From Patescibacteria group bacterium (lineage in GTDB: Bacteria; Patescibacteriota; Minisyncoccia; Phycocordibacterales; UBA1006), in NCBI GenBank assembly GCA_020428585.1, contig JAGQMP010000004.1, positions 1 to 27,110 on the forward strand: a stretch of 27,110 nt of DNA, written 5' to 3'. The position numbers and the translations under genes are program-made. The notes under the pieces were generated by a model. It was not told the DNA's origin. It saw only the letters and a list, made by a program, of their open reading frames with translations, and ran no database searches. Below, piece by piece: positions 26,419 through 27,110 of this stretch. Positions within the stretch are counted from its first letter, which is position 1. Every line of letters starts with the position of its first letter.

Positions 26419-27110
26419 CTATGATTCGCAGGCTTCGCAGACAAGCAATTTCCTATTAAACTCCTGCGCCGCATTCATGCTGTGCTGGTAATACAAGGTT
26501 TTAATACCTAACTTCCAGGCCTCGATGTAAAGGTTATTGATATCTTTCACCGGCGTCGATGGGTGAAGCATGATATTCAATGATTGTCCTTGATCGATGT
26601 AACGTTGGCGGGCCGCTGCCTGCTGGATAATATTCATCTGGTTTATTTCCGGGAAGGTCTTAAAGACTTCACGTTCTTTTTCATCAAGAATATCAGTGAG
26701 GTGTTGAACTGATCCATCGTTATCACGGATCGACTGCCAGACCTCGCGGGTGTTGTGACCCTTGTTCTCGAGGAGTTCCTCAAGAAGCGGATTCTTGATC
26801 GTCACCTTCAATTTCGCAACGTCTTTGACGTAACAGTTTGACCAGATTGGTTCAATACCTTGTGACACCTGTCCCAGGATGAAGGCTGACGAGGTATTCG
26901 GGGCGATCGCCATCGTTGTGGTGTTCCTGCGTCCGTAGCCTTTCAATATGTCAGGTTCGCCGTATTCTTTGGCCATGGCTTCTGATGCTGCGTAGCTTTT
27001 ATTCTTGATCAATTTGAAAATCTCGGTATTTAGTTTAGTCGCCTCGATGCTTTCAAAAGGAAGCATTTTTGATTGTAAGAGCGAGTGCCATCCCAAAGTT
27101 CCAAGGCCAA
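26419..27110 (-). CDS. nrdA: ribonucleoside-diphosphate reductase alpha subunit, C-terminal part
   Basis: Truncated by the right edge: the frame remains open past 27096, where GLGTLGWHSLL continues the usual sequence. About 230 C-terminal residues are present. RRNTTTMAIAPNTSSAFILG, with SQGIEP after it, is the phosphate-binding loop of class I large subunits. KTLYYQHS holds the paired tyrosines of the radical-transfer path. The C-terminal tail ends in CEACES, giving the Cys-x-x-Cys pair that is re-reduced by thioredoxin or glutaredoxin. It makes deoxynucleotides from ribonucleoside diphosphates. The small subunit is not in the window. Confidence 0.94.
   Translation of the reverse strand, partial: GLGTLGWHSLLQSKMLPFESIEATKLNTEIFKLIKNKSYAASEAMAKEYGEPDILKGYGRRNTTTMAIAPNTSSAFILGQVSQGIEPIWSNCYVKDVAKLKVTIKNPLLEELLENKGHNTREVWQSIRDNDGSVQHLTDILDEKEREVFKTFPEINQMNIIQQAAARQRYIDQGQSLNIMLHPSTPVKDINNLYIEAWKLGIKTLYYQHSMNAAQEFNRKLLVCEACES

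Larger units (their letters stand above)
26275..26421. repeat. 19-base near-perfect inverted repeat flanking nrdA terminator region
   Basis: TAGAAAACTACTCATTTGG (26275-26293) and CCAAACGAGTAGTTTTCTA (26403-26421) are reverse complements at 18 of 19 positions. The nrdA stop codon (26419-26421) is in the right arm. Between the arms lie a terminator and a small palindrome. No target-site duplication is visible. Confidence 0.8.

Noticed and set aside
26294..26491. 65-codon plus-strand frame downstream of the hydrolase promoter
   Set aside because: It runs through the nrdA terminator hairpin and into antisense nrdA; no promoter faces it.
1..27110. tRNA genes, rRNA genes, CRISPR arrays or transposases
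   Set aside because: I looked for T-loop-like GTTCGA contexts, spaced direct repeats and recombinase motifs on both strands and found none that hold up; a covariance-model scan would be decisive for tRNAs.

Overview
The window is a dense, AT-leaning bacterial chromosome segment with 38 protein genes. I recognise no tRNA, rRNA, CRISPR array or transposase. The content fits a reduced-genome bacterium of the Candidate Phyla Radiation (Patescibacteria, Parcubacteria-like). The reasons are a transketolase split into two genes, a divergent ribulose-phosphate epimerase, a MutY homologue without an iron-sulfur cluster, a lysine/alanine-rich histone H1-like protein, many orphan small proteins, gene overlaps of a few bases and almost no Shine-Dalgarno sequences. 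The assignment is an inference from gene content. TGA is read as stop, so this is not one of the TGA-recoding lineages.

Layout. 1-720: end of a small membrane gene, a glutaredoxin-like gene, and a 47-codon gene closing the truB-hpf-PPIase operon (2466 down to 577). 2537-3640: an orphan gene and a secreted lysozyme-like protein. 3640-8624: class II aldolase and a PfkB sugar kinase fired from overlapping divergent promoters, two orphan genes, and the transketolase N-half, an HD phosphohydrolase and the transketolase C-half in one operon. 8741-14848: an orphan, TrhO, a membrane protein, a ribulose-phosphate epimerase homologue, a Bcp peroxiredoxin, a membrane protein, RpiB, a Nudix hydrolase and RsgA. 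14953-18875: an orphan, a structured intergenic element, GAPDH, a NADAR protein, HIT, a membrane protein and PgeF. 18881-23496: a UvrD helicase-nuclease, a HAD phosphatase and the MutY homologue. 23674-27110: the H1-like protein, a histidine phosphatase, MsrB, an alpha/beta hydrolase and the 3' end of nrdA.

How the genes fit together. The central carbon genes (aldolase, PfkB kinase, GAPDH, transketolase, epimerase, RpiB) would link glycolysis to ribose-phosphate supply through the non-oxidative pentose phosphate route. RpiB carries the Glu-type rather than the Cys-type active site, and the epimerase lacks both metal-binding histidines. TruB, TrhO, HPF and RsgA serve RNA modification and ribosome assembly or hibernation. 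MsrB, Bcp and the glutaredoxin-like protein deal with oxidative damage.

The strongest global signal is promoter architecture. At 14 transcription-unit starts a -10 hexamer, usually an extended TGnTATAMT, ends 6-9 bases before the start codon, which predicts leaderless or nearly leaderless mRNAs. A second class (TTGACA -35, spacer 16-17, AT-rich leader of about 20-100 bases, no Shine-Dalgarno) serves mostly AT-rich or orphan genes. Convergent genes share bidirectional terminators that often contain the stop codons of one or both genes.
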